Positions 52,257 through 60,487 of a stretch of DNA of 64,000 bases are shown piece by piece. The position numbers and the translations under genes are program-made. The first letter of the stretch is position 1. Every line of letters starts with the position of its first letter. Source of the stretch: Amycolatopsis sp. 195334CR (GTDB lineage: Bacteria > Actinomycetota > Actinomycetes > Mycobacteriales > Pseudonocardiaceae). The notes below the pieces were generated by a model. That model searched no databases. It was not told the origin of the DNA and saw only the letters and a program-made list of their open reading frames with translations. The stretch spans positions 496,001-560,000 of the forward strand of contig NZ_JAFJMJ010000003.1 of the NCBI RefSeq assembly GCF_017309385.1, read 5' to 3'.

Positions 52257-53662
52257 CGGCTTTCCCAGGCGAGGACGGCGAGCAGGAGCTCGGCTCGCAC
52301 ACGCGCCGAACCGAGGTCGCGGCCGAGCAGTTCGCCGATCCGGTCGAGCCGGTTGCGCAGGGTGTGCCGGTGCACGCCGATGCTCGCCGCGGCGGCTTCC
52401 CACTGGCCGTTGAGTTCGAGGAACGTGCGCAACGAGGTGATCAGGACCGGGTCGAGCTTCGCGATGGTGGCGCCGGCGACGGTGTCGAGCACGGCGCGGC
52501 TGGCCGGGGTGGCGAGCAGGGTGGCCCCGGCCAGTTCGGTGAATTCGGCGAGCCCGGCATCCGACGCGGCGGCGAGGCGGGCTTGCGCAAGCGCTTGCGG
52601 TAGCTCGGACAGCGGGTGGGGGCTGCTCAATCCGGCTTTGGTCAACTCGGGCAGGGACGCCTGGGTGAAGCCGCCCGGGAGCAGGACCAGCGTTTCGTGC
52701 TCGGTTTCCTGCGCGAGCAACGGGAGATCGCGCTCGGCGAGTGCGGCGTCGATGGCGGGAAGGTCGGTTTCCGTGGTGAGCACGCGGATGCCGTGGTTGT
52801 CGACGATGTCCGCGAACTGGGGCCGCAGCTGTGGTTCGAGCGTGGGGTCGGACAGCAGCAGGCCGAAGAGCGTGGCACCGAGCCGGTTCCGCTCGCCGCG
52901 CAGGCGTCGCGGCTTCTCGCGGTCCAGTGCCAGCAGCGAGGCCGCGTGCCCGAGCAGCACCTGCTCCACCTGGCCGAGCGCCCGGTCCCCGACGACGCCG
53001 AGCCACCCGTGCACGGCGGCGCCGACGCCGACTGTCTGCACGCTGACCGCCCGGCCCTCGCGCACCACGGCGGCGCCGGTCACGTCCTCGCGCACCAGGG
53101 CCACGACGTCGGCGATGTCGTCCACTGTGGCCTTGGCGGCTTCGGGTTCCTTGTCGGTGCCGAGGAACACCGTGGCCGCGCCGGTCGCGGCGGACAGCTC
53201 GCGCACGATCCCGGCGGCGCCTTCCTTGAGCGCGGCGCGGGTCATCCTCGGCTGGGCGCGGGACACCCGCAGGACCTCTTCGTACCGCTGTTCGGCGATC
53301 CGCTCCAGCACGGCCTTGGTGATGGCGGCGAACGGCGTCGGCAACGGGATCTCGACGAGCGGCAGGCCGAGCTCGTCGGCTGTGTCCACAATGGTCTGGG
53401 GGATTTCGGCGTGGGAGAGGCCGATCCCGAAGCCGAGCGCCGCCACCCCGGCGCGGTGCAGGCCCTCGACGTACTCGCGGGGGTTCGCGGGGAGGTGCGC
53501 GCCGGTGGTCAGGACCAGCTCGCCGCCGGAAAGCCAGGGGCACGGGTCGGCCAGATCGATGCTGTGCGCGAACACCAGCGGCCGACCGGCCCCGGCCGCC
53601 CCCGCCACCAGCCGGAGCCCGAGCTCCGGCCGGTCGAGCAGCCACCGCAGCGAAACACCCAT
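52247..53662 (-). CDS. PucR-family transcriptional regulator
   Basis: A 471-residue protein. The N-terminal PucR ligand-type domain has VFAHSIDLADPCPWLSGGELVLTTGAHL and GVAALGFGIGLSH; the middle is a GGDEF-like region; the C-terminal HTH_30 is FLELNGQWEAAAASIGVHRHTLRNRLDRIGELLGRDLGS. PucR proteins often sense a catabolic intermediate and switch on the nearby operon. Here it lies convergent to the glutaryl-CoA genes and is the probable regulator of the amine/glutarate set; no operator can be assigned. Confidence 0.92.
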   Translation of the reverse strand: MGVSLRWLLDRPELGLRLVAGAAGAGRPLVFAHSIDLADPCPWLSGGELVLTTGAHLPANPREYVEGLHRAGVAALGFGIGLSHAEIPQTIVDTADELGLPLVEIPLPTPFAAITKAVLERIAEQRYEEVLRVSRAQPRMTRAALKEGAAGIVRELSAATGAATVFLGTDKEPEAAKATVDDIADVVALVREDVTGAAVVREGRAVSVQTVGVGAAVHGWLGVVGDRALGQVEQVLLGHAASLLALDREKPRRLRGERNRLGATLFGLLLSDPTLEPQLRPQFADIVDNHGIRVLTTETDLPAIDAALAERDLPLLAQETEHETLVLLPGGFTQASLPELTKAGLSSPHPLSELPQALAQARLAAASDAGLAEFTELAGATLLATPASRAVLDTVAGATIAKLDPVLITSLRTFLELNGQWEAAAASIGVHRHTLRNRLDRIGELLGRDLGSARVRAELLLAVLAWESRQR

Positions 53663-53679
53663 CCGCCGACCCTAACCGC

Positions 53680-53910
53680 CCCCCGCCCGCCCGGCGCCCC
53701 GCCCGCCCGGCGCCCCGCCCAGCCTCCGCCCCGCCCGGCCCGCACCCTCTCCCGGCCCGCGCCCTCGCCCGGCCCGCGCCCCCTCCCCGGCTGCGCCTCT
53801 CCCGGCCCGCGTCCCCTCCCGGGCTGCGCCCCGCCCAGGCCGCGCCCCCTCCCCGGCTGCGCCTCTCCCGGGCTGCGCCCCCGCATGCGCCCCTCCCGGG
53901 CTGCGCCCTC
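53680..53910. repeat. C-rich low-complexity tract
   Basis: The roughly 330 bases between the PucR start (53662) and the TetR stop (53996) hold no gene. About 230 of them are degenerate repeats of CCCGGC, GCGCCC and CTCCC words, for example repeated GGGCTGCGCC and CCCTCCCCGG. The plus strand is strongly C-rich. The tract lies between a divergent-type start and a gene end, so it may contain the pucR promoter, which I cannot pick out. Confidence 0.7.
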
Positions 53911-53913
53911 GCG

Positions 53914-53968
53914 TGCAGTGAATGTGGCTTTCACTGCGGATTTCGCAGTGAAAGCCACATTCACTGCA
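53914..53968. repeat. intact palindromic intergenic repeat, 25-bp perfect arms
   Basis: The arms at 53914-53938 and 53944-53968 are exact inverted copies around the 5-base loop GATTT; each contains GAATGTGGCTTTCAC or its complement. The same family member at 35496/36859 carries the IS110 insertion, and both contain the element's target. A repeat of this kind may act as terminator or mRNA end for the TetR gene that ends at 53996, and is probably scattered through the genome. Confidence 0.93.
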
Positions 53969-53995
53969 TCGGGGCGGGGATCCGGGGAGGTCGCG

Positions 53996-54571
53996 TCAGT
54001 CTCGGTGGGTGCACATGCCGCGCCACAGCAGGTCGGCCAGGGCGGCGGCCTGCTTCCGCCATTCGTCCGCCGAGTCGAGGTACAAAAGGCCGCCCAGGCC
54101 GCGGAGCACGGTTTCCGGCTCCAGTTCCGCGCGCACGGTGCCCGCCTCGACGTTGGCCTTCAACAGCGTCGCGACCGCACCGACCATGGCTTCGTAGGCG
54201 TTCGCCGGGAGGTCGCCGCCGGTGGCCGAGGCGCTGCGCAGCGCGGTCGCCAGGCCCCGCTTGGTCATCATGTAGTGGGCCAGGTGGTCCGTGGTCCACA
54301 CCCGGAACGCCTGCTCCGGCGGGTGTTCGGCGAGCAGCGCGGGCACCACCTCGACCAGGTGCCGCACCTCGCGCCGGTAGACCGCCAGGATCAGCGCCTC
54401 CGGGGTGGGGAAGTGCCGGTACACCGTGCCCACACCCACCCCGGCGTGCTTCGCGATGGCGTTGAACGAAACCTCACCCGATCCGGCGAGCGACTCCGCC
54501 GCCGCGATGAGGATGCGCTCGTGGTTGCGCCGGGTGTCCGCACGCCGCGGGTTGACCGATCCCGTCGTCAT
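53996..54571 (-). CDS. TetR-family transcriptional regulator
   Basis: A 191-residue protein. The HTH is ILIAAAESLAGSGEVSFNAIAKHAGVGVGTVYRHFPTPEALI; the C-terminal part (RGLATALRSASATGGDLPANAYEAMVGAVATLLKANVEAG) fits a TetR_C subgroup in actinomycetes. It is divergent from the molybdenum aldehyde oxidoreductase operon and probably represses it through the dyad at 54664-54681. Confidence 0.92.
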   Translation of the reverse strand: MTTGSVNPRRADTRRNHERILIAAAESLAGSGEVSFNAIAKHAGVGVGTVYRHFPTPEALILAVYRREVRHLVEVVPALLAEHPPEQAFRVWTTDHLAHYMMTKRGLATALRSASATGGDLPANAYEAMVGAVATLLKANVEAGTVRAELEPETVLRGLGGLLYLDSADEWRKQAAALADLLWRGMCTHRD

Positions 54572-54663
54572 CCGTCCCTCCCTCGCGCCCGGCCGTGTCC
54601 GCTGAATCTAATGCACCACCCCCGGTGAGCTGGAGCAACTCCAGGGTGACCGGTTCGTTGCGA

Positions 54664-54681
54664 AGCGGATTCTAATCCGCT
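54664..54681. promoter_or_regulatory. inverted repeat, candidate operator of the TetR at 53996
   Basis: AGCGGATT and AATCCGCT are perfect 8-base arms around CT. It lies in the divergent region between tetR (54571) and the iron-sulphur subunit gene (54760). A weaker relative, CCGGATGGTTATCCGC, follows at about 54698-54713. Both half-sites share GGAT/ATCC. Confidence 0.65.
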
Positions 54682-54759
54682 AGCCTCGCGATGGAACCGG
54701 ATGGTTATCCGCTTCACTCCCGCTCTCCCACCACGGACGATCTGCGGAAAGAGATTCAG

Positions 54760-55212
54760 TTGGACCTCTCCCTCGAAGTCAACGGCCGCACCGAGCACCT
54801 CAGCGTCGAGCCGGGGGTGACCCTGCTCGACGCGCTGCGCGAACGGCTCGACCTGACCGGCCCGAAGAAGGGCTGCGACCGCGGCCAGTGCGGGGCCTGC
54901 ACCGTGCACGTCGACGGCCGCCCCGTGCTCGCCTGCCTCACCCTGGCCGCCACCGTGCGCCGTCCGGTGACCACCGTCGAAGCACTGTCCACAGGGGACG
55001 AACTGCACCCGGTGCAGCGGGCGTTCGTCGACCAGGACGCGCTGCAGTGCGGGTTCTGCACCTCCGGCCAGGTGATGTCCGCGGTGGCCGCGGTCGAGCA
55101 GCGGGTCGACGACGTGCGCGAGTTCATGTCCGGCAACCTGTGCCGGTGCTCGGCCTACCCGAACATCGTCGCCGCGATCAACCAGGCGAGGAGCGCCGAT
55201 GCGACCGTTTGA
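54760..55212 (+). CDS. paoA: 2Fe-2S subunit of molybdenum aldehyde oxidoreductase
   Basis: A protein of about 150 residues. The plant-type cluster is [16 protein letters not shown] with a later Cys in VLACLTLA; the second cluster is [14 protein letters not shown] and [10 protein letters not shown]. It is the small subunit of xanthine oxidase-type enzymes. The TTG at 54760 is preferred because GGAAAGAG is just before it and the family fold begins here ([10 protein letters not shown]); an ATG at 54691 would lie too near the operator. It has no Tat signal, so the enzyme is probably cytoplasmic, unlike E. coli PaoA. Its end overlaps the FAD subunit gene by 14 bases. Confidence 0.88.
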   Translation: MDLSLEVNGRTEHLSVEPGVTLLDALRERLDLTGPKKGCDRGQCGACTVHVDGRPVLACLTLAATVRRPVTTVEALSTGDELHPVQRAFVDQDALQCGFCTSGQVMSAVAAVEQRVDDVREFMSGNLCRCSAYPNIVAAINQARSADATV

Positions 55213-56158
55213 GCTGACCGCACCCTCCACTGTGGACGAAGCCGCCGGCGCGGACGGCACCTTCCTGGCCGGTGGCACCACCCTGGTCGACCTGATGAAG
55301 CTGGAGGTGCTGACCCCGCGCCGCGTGCTGGACATCAACCAGGTCCCGTTGCACGGCATCGACACCGGCGACGGGCTGCGCGTCGGCGCGCTGGAGCGGA
55401 TGAGCGACATCGCCGCGCACCCAGGCGTCTACCCGATGATCTCCCGCGCCCTGCTGCTGAGCGCGTCGCAGCAGATCCGGAACATGGCCAGCATCGGCGG
55501 CAACCTGATGCAGCGCACCCGCTGCACGTACTTCCGCGACGTGGCCACGCCGTGCAACAAGCGGAACCCGGGCAGCGGCTGTCCCGCCATCGAGGGCGCC
55601 AACCGGATGCACGCCGTGCTCGGCACGAGCGACTCGTGCGTGGCCACCCACGCCAGCGACGTGGCGGTCGCACTGGTCGCACTGGACGCGGAACTCAAGC
55701 TGGTCAGCGACGCCGGCACCCGGACCGTGAAGCTCGCCGACTTCTACCAGCTGCCGGGTGAGACGCCCGAGCAGGAGCACGACCTGCGCCCCGGTGAGCT
55801 GATCACCGAGGTGGTCGTGCCGAAGCTGGACTGGGCCGCCCACTCCACCTACGTGAAGGTGCGCGACCGGCAGTCCTACGAGTTCGCGCTGTGCTCGGCC
55901 GCGGTCGCGCTGGACATCCAGGACTCCCGCATCGCCGGGGCCCGGATCGCGGCCGGCGGCGTGGGCACGGTGCCCTGGCGGCTGCCCGCGGTCGAGGCCG
56001 CGCTGGTCGGCGCGCCGGTGACCACGGAAGCCTTCGAGGCGGCCGCTTCGGTGGCGGCCGAGGGGGCCCGGCCGTTGTCCGGCAACAAGTTCAAGCCCGC
56101 CCTGCTGCGCCGGACCATCGTCCGCGCCCTGCGTGAACTGACCGAGGGGAGCCGCTGA
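55199..56158 (+). CDS. paoB: FAD-binding subunit with extra 4Fe-4S motif (PaoB-like)
   Basis: A 319-residue subunit of the CoxM/PaoB family. FAD contact motifs are [19 protein letters not shown] and [22 protein letters not shown]. The insertion [20 protein letters not shown] is the additional 4Fe-4S cluster that marks PaoB among FAD subunits. It passes electrons from the iron-sulphur subunit or to an acceptor. Its TGA overlaps the large subunit start (TGATG). Confidence 0.92.
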   Translation: MRPFELTAPSTVDEAAGADGTFLAGGTTLVDLMKLEVLTPRRVLDINQVPLHGIDTGDGLRVGALERMSDIAAHPGVYPMISRALLLSASQQIRNMASIGGNLMQRTRCTYFRDVATPCNKRNPGSGCPAIEGANRMHAVLGTSDSCVATHASDVAVALVALDAELKLVSDAGTRTVKLADFYQLPGETPEQEHDLRPGELITEVVVPKLDWAAHSTYVKVRDRQSYEFALCSAAVALDIQDSRIAGARIAAGGVGTVPWRLPAVEAALVGAPVTTEAFEAAASVAAEGARPLSGNKFKPALLRRTIVRALRELTEGSR

Positions 56159-58326
56159 TGACCAGCAGGCTGGACGGGCCGGCGAAGGTCACCGGCCGGG
56201 CCAAGTACGGCGTCGACCACAACGTGCCCGGCATGGCCTACGGCTACGTCGTGCTCAGCACCATCGCGCACGGCGAGATCGAGGCCATGGACGTCACCGC
56301 GGCGAAGAGCGCGCCCGGTGTGCTCGCCGTGTACTCGCCGTTCGACCAACTGGGGCTGAAAACCGCCAGCAGCCCGCTCTTCGGTGAGACCTGGGTGCCG
56401 ATGCAGGACACCGAGGTCACCTACTACGGGCAGGCGATCGGCTTCGTGGTGGCGGAAACCTTCGAGCAGGCCAGGGACGCGGCCATGCTGGTCGAGGTCA
56501 GCTACCGCGAACGGCCCGCGCGGACCTCGCTGGAGGAGGGCCTGGCCACCGCCGAGGACGCCCCGGCGGCCAGGGACGGCTCGCCGGCCACCCTCGACAT
56601 CCTCGCCGAGGGCGTCGAGTCCATCGACGACGCCTTCGCGGCGAGCCCGGTGGTGGTCGAGGCCACCTACCACACCGCCACCCAGAACCACGCCGCGATG
56701 GAACCGCATTCCGCGGTCGCCTACTGGGAATCCGGTGAGCTGACCATCCACAGTGGAAACCAGGCGAGCGACCTGCAGGCGGTGGAGCTGGCCAGCGCGC
56801 TGGGCCTGGAACCCTCGTCGGTGCACGCGCTGAACCCGTACGTCGGCGGGGCCTTCGGCGGGAAGGGCCGGACCTCCGCGCCCGCCTTCCTCGCCGCGGC
56901 CGCGTCCAGGGCGCTGGACCGGCCGATCAAGGCCGCGCTGACCAGGGAGCAGGTGTTCACCGCGACCGCGGGCCGTGCCGCGACCGTGCAGAAGCTCAAG
57001 CTCGGCGCGGACCGCTCCGGCACGCTGATCGCGCTGCGCCACGATTCGTGGTGCACCACCGACCTCGCCCGGTCCTTTGTGGAGCCCACCTCGCACGGCA
57101 CCTCGCGCGAGTACTACGCCACGCAGAACCTGGCGCTCACCCAGAAGGTCGTGCCGCTGAACGTGCCGTCGACCACCTTCATGCGCGCCCCCGGTGAGGC
57201 GCCGGGCTCGTTCGCGCTGGAGAGCGCGATGGACGAACTGGCCGTCGCGCTGGACATGGACCCGATCGAACTGCGGCTGCGCAACAACTCCACCGCGCCG
57301 GCCGGCAAGGACCTGCAGTGGTCGAGCAAGCACCTCGACGAGTGCTTCCGCGCCGGGGCCGAGCGGTTCGGCTGGGCGAACCGGAAGCCGGGCGGCCACC
57401 GCGACGGTGACTGGCTCGTCGGCATGGGCGTGGCCTCCGCGTTGTTCCCCGCGCTGCGCTTCCCCGCCACGGTGGGGATCACCCTGCGCGAGGACGAAAC
57501 GGCCGTGGTCGCCACCAGTGGCGCGGACCCCGGCACCGGCCTGCTGACGGTGCTTTCGCTGATCGGCGGGGAATCGCTGGACATCCCGCCGGAGCGGATC
57601 GTGCCGAAGCTCGGGGACTCCTCGCTGCCCTCGGGTGGCCTGTCCGGTGGTTCGACGGCCACCGCGAGCGCCGGGACGGCGATCATGGTCGCCGCCACCA
57701 ACGCGATCGACGAACTGCTCGCACTGGCCGCGAAACCGTTCGATGGCGCGGAAGTCACCTACGCCGACGGCCGCGTGCACGGCGGCGGCCGGAGCATGAC
57801 CTTCGGCGAGGTGCTGCGCGCCACCGGCCGCACTTCGCTGGAGGTCACCGGTTCCTCGGCGCCCGGCGAGGAGCTGACCAAGCACTCGTTCAGCTCGTTC
57901 GGGGCCCAGTTCTGCGAAGTCCGGGTGCACGAGTGGACGCGGGAAGCCCGCGTTTCGCGCATGCTCGGCGTGTTCGACGCCGGCCGGATCATCAACCGGA
58001 AGGCGGCCCGCAGCCAGATCATCGGCGGCATGATCTGGGGTGTTTCGGCGGCCCTGCACGAAGGTCTGGAGATCGAGGCCAGCGGACGGCTGGCCAACGG
58101 CGACTTCGCCGGCTACCTGCTGCCGGTGAACGCGGACATCTCCGAGGTGGACGTGCACTTCGTCGAGTACCCGGACACCCTGCACAACGCGGTGGGTGCC
58201 CGGGGCCTCGGTGAGATCGGCACGGTCGGCATGGCGGCGGCGGTGGCCAACGCGATCTACAACGCCACCGGCATCCGGGCGCGCCACCTGCCGATCACCA
58301 TCGAGGACCTACTCGAACAGCGGTAA
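56158..58326 (+). CDS. paoC: molybdenum cofactor-binding large subunit of aldehyde oxidoreductase (PaoC-like)
   Basis: A 722-residue catalytic subunit. Motifs are DGPAKVTGRAKYGVDHNVPGMAYG, NPYVGGAFGGKGRTSAPAF, MRAPGEAPGSFALESAMDELA (cofactor Arg region) and GARGLGEIGTVGMAAAVANAIYNATG, whose Glu is the catalytic base. The three subunit order and the cluster in PaoB indicate an aldehyde-oxidising enzyme like PaoABC. No XdhC-type chaperone gene is adjacent. Its end overlaps the convergent HAD hydrolase gene by 18 bases. Confidence 0.94.
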   Translation: MTSRLDGPAKVTGRAKYGVDHNVPGMAYGYVVLSTIAHGEIEAMDVTAAKSAPGVLAVYSPFDQLGLKTASSPLFGETWVPMQDTEVTYYGQAIGFVVAETFEQARDAAMLVEVSYRERPARTSLEEGLATAEDAPAARDGSPATLDILAEGVESIDDAFAASPVVVEATYHTATQNHAAMEPHSAVAYWESGELTIHSGNQASDLQAVELASALGLEPSSVHALNPYVGGAFGGKGRTSAPAFLAAAASRALDRPIKAALTREQVFTATAGRAATVQKLKLGADRSGTLIALRHDSWCTTDLARSFVEPTSHGTSREYYATQNLALTQKVVPLNVPSTTFMRAPGEAPGSFALESAMDELAVALDMDPIELRLRNNSTAPAGKDLQWSSKHLDECFRAGAERFGWANRKPGGHRDGDWLVGMGVASALFPALRFPATVGITLREDETAVVATSGADPGTGLLTVLSLIGGESLDIPPERIVPKLGDSSLPSGGLSGGSTATASAGTAIMVAATNAIDELLALAAKPFDGAEVTYADGRVHGGGRSMTFGEVLRATGRTSLEVTGSSAPGEELTKHSFSSFGAQFCEVRVHEWTREARVSRMLGVFDAGRIINRKAARSQIIGGMIWGVSAALHEGLEIEASGRLANGDFAGYLLPVNADISEVDVHFVEYPDTLHNAVGARGLGEIGTVGMAAAVANAIYNATGIRARHLPITIEDLLEQR

Positions 58327-58956
58327 CCGCGTCACGTCGGCGACGATGTGGGTGGGGTGCTCGGCGGCCAGTTCGGCCTCGGTCTGCGCCCCGCTGAGCA
58401 CCCCCACCACCATCGCGGCGCGGGCGGCCCGCCCCGCCTGGACGTCCAGCGCGGTGTCCCCGGCGGCGAGCACCTCGCCGGGGTCGGTGACGCCGGTGAG
58501 GTCCATCGCGCGGTGGATCATGTTCGGCAGCGGGCGCCCGCCGCCCGCTTCCACCGCGCAGACCACCGCGTCGACCTCCACCCCGGACCGCCAGCCGATC
58601 GCGGCCAGCAGCGGATCGGTGATCTGCCGGTCGAAGCCGGTGGTCAGCACCACCCGCACACCCGACTCCCGGAGTTCCGCGATCGCTTGCGGCACACCGG
58701 GAATCGGCCGTGGCGGGTGCTGCTCGTAGGCGGCGCGCAGGCTGGTGACGAAGCGGTCGTGCAGGTCTTCCACGGCCGAGGGGTCTCCGGTGAGCGCGGC
58801 CAGCGCCTCCCGCTTGTCCGCCCCCATCCAGCGGCGGATGTCGGCTTCGGCGGCGGGTTTCCCGTGCGCGGCCACCACTTCGGCGAGCACGCGGTAGACG
58901 TGGTTGTCCTCGGCGACCGTGGTCCCGGCGATGTCGAGGGCGGCGAGCTTGATCAC
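58309..58956 (-). CDS. phosphonatase-like HAD hydrolase
   Basis: A 215-residue HAD protein that starts with GTG at 58956. The nucleophile motif is LAALDIAGTTVAEDN, with Asp-x-Ala-Gly-Thr as in phosphonoacetaldehyde hydrolase relatives; VVLTTGFDRQI is motif II and GDTALDVQAGRAARA motif IV. It lacks the long PhnX cap. Members of this group occur in phosphonate gene clusters and are called phosphonatase-like. GTGA overlap joins it to the permease gene. The exact C-P or phosphate-ester substrate is unknown. Confidence 0.87.
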   Translation of the reverse strand: MIKLAALDIAGTTVAEDNHVYRVLAEVVAAHGKPAAEADIRRWMGADKREALAALTGDPSAVEDLHDRFVTSLRAAYEQHPPRPIPGVPQAIAELRESGVRVVLTTGFDRQITDPLLAAIGWRSGVEVDAVVCAVEAGGGRPLPNMIHRAMDLTGVTDPGEVLAAGDTALDVQAGRAARAAMVVGVLSGAQTEAELAAEHPTHIVADVTRLPLFE

Positions 58957-59780
58957 GAGCCACTCCCCAGCCGGCGCCGGACGAGCGCGGACAGCTGGTC
59001 GACCAGCACGATCAGCACCAGCACCACCAGGATGTGCGTGAGCATCCGGTCGAAGCGGAACAACTTGATCGACTGGTTGATCAGGAATCCGATACCGCCC
59101 GCCCCGACCAGGCCGAGCACCAGCGACGACCGCACGTTCACGTCGAACCGGTAGAGCAGCAGCCCGAACAGCTGCGGGGTGACCAGCGGCAGCAGCGCGT
59201 GCGTGGCCACCTGCGTGCGGCTCGCGCCGGTCGACCGGACGGCGAGCGCCGGGCCGGGGTCCGCGTCCTCCAGCGCCTCGGCCCAGAGCTTGCCCATCAC
59301 GCCGACGTTGTGGAACACCAGCGCCAGCACCCCGGGGAACGGCCCGAGCCCGACCGCGGTGACGAAGATCAGCGCGAACACCACCTCCGGCACCGCCCGC
59401 AGGAACGACAGCAGCGAGCGCGCGGCCTGGTAGATCCAGCCCGACGGGGTGGTGCCGCGCGCCGCCAGCAGGGCCAGCACCAGCGCGAACGGTACGGACA
59501 GCGTGGTGCCGAGCAGGCCGATCCACAGGGTGACCAGCGCGCCTTCGAGCGACGGCCCGAGCACCTCCCAGCTCAGGTCCGGCGGGATCGCCTCGCCGAG
59601 GAACCCGGCCATGCCTTCCCAGCCTTCGGCGAGCGCGGCGGGTGAGAACTCCGTGGCGTCCCAGGCGATCACGTGCACGACGACCAGCACGGTGACGAGC
59701 GTGCCCACGCCGAACAGCACGCGCGGGCGGCGGGGTTTGGGCGGTATCGGCAGCCGCCGGACCGCTTCGGTGGTGGTCAT
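58953..59780 (-). CDS. phnE: PhnE-type phosphonate/phosphate ABC permease
   Basis: A 275-residue membrane protein with about six membrane segments. The loop ALEDADPGPALAVRSTGASRTQVATHALLPLVTPQ is the EAA-like signature and RFDVNVRSSLVLGLVGAGGIGFLINQSIKLFRFDRMLTHI is the PhnE ending. ATG at 59780. Works with PhnC and PhnD. Confidence 0.92.
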   Translation of the reverse strand: MTTTEAVRRLPIPPKPRRPRVLFGVGTLVTVLVVVHVIAWDATEFSPAALAEGWEGMAGFLGEAIPPDLSWEVLGPSLEGALVTLWIGLLGTTLSVPFALVLALLAARGTTPSGWIYQAARSLLSFLRAVPEVVFALIFVTAVGLGPFPGVLALVFHNVGVMGKLWAEALEDADPGPALAVRSTGASRTQVATHALLPLVTPQLFGLLLYRFDVNVRSSLVLGLVGAGGIGFLINQSIKLFRFDRMLTHILVVLVLIVLVDQLSALVRRRLGSGS

Positions 59781-60487
59781 GAGGTGGTCTCCAGAACCGG
59801 GTACGGGTAGAGGGAGCCGACCGGCTGGCCGGGGTCGCCGTCGAGCACCACGTGCCCGTCGCGCAGCCCGACGATCCGGTCGGCGTGCCGGGCGGCGAGG
59901 TCCGGCTGGTGCAGGACGGCCAGCACGGCGAGGCGTTCGTCGTGCGCGAGTTCGGCGAGCAGGGCCAGCACCTGTTCGGCGGCGGCCGGGTCCAAAGCGG
60001 ACACCGGTTCGTCGGCGAGCAGCACCCGGGACCGCTGGCACAGCGCCCGCGCGACGGCGACCCGCTGCTGCTGGCCGCCGGAAAGGCTGCCCGCGCGGTC
60101 GTGCGCCCGATCGGCGAGGCCGACCCGGTCGAGGCAGGCCATCGCCTCCTCCTTGACCGCGCGCGGGAACAGCGCGGGTACCAGCGAATCCCGCAGCGAC
60201 AGGCGGCCGAGCGCACCGGCGCACACGTTGTCGAGCACGCTGCGCCGCCGCACCAGGTGGATCTGCTGGAAGATCAGCGCCACGTCGAGGCGGCCGCGGT
60301 CGCGACCGGCCACGGTGACCGAGCCGGTGTGCGGGACGAGCCCGGCGGCCGCTCGCAGCAGGGTGGACTTGCCGGAGCCGTTGGCACCCAGCACGGCCAG
60401 CAGTTCGCCCTCGGCGACGGTGACCCCGGCGTCGTGCAGCACCTGGCGCTCGCCGAAGGACACGGAGATCCCGGACAGCGCGAGCAT
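59777..60487 (-). CDS. phnC: PhnC-type ABC transporter ATP-binding protein
   Basis: A 236-residue ATPase: Walker A GANGSGKSTLLRAA, Q-loop FQQIHLVRRRSVLDNVCAGALGRL (PhnC style), signature SLSGGQQQRVAVARAL and Walker B LLADEPVSALDP. It shares one base with the PhnD stop (TGATG) and 4 with the PhnE start. Confidence 0.94.
   Translation of the reverse strand: MLALSGISVSFGERQVLHDAGVTVAEGELLAVLGANGSGKSTLLRAAAGLVPHTGSVTVAGRDRGRLDVALIFQQIHLVRRRSVLDNVCAGALGRLSLRDSLVPALFPRAVKEEAMACLDRVGLADRAHDRAGSLSGGQQQRVAVARALCQRSRVLLADEPVSALDPAAAEQVLALLAELAHDERLAVLAVLHQPDLAARHADRIVGLRDGHVVLDGDPGQPVGSLYPYPVLETTS

Noticed and set aside
58309..60216. A 635-residue frame joining transporter and HAD regions
   Set aside because: Only its last 215 residues are a real protein; the rest is PhnE and PhnC sequence read out of frame.
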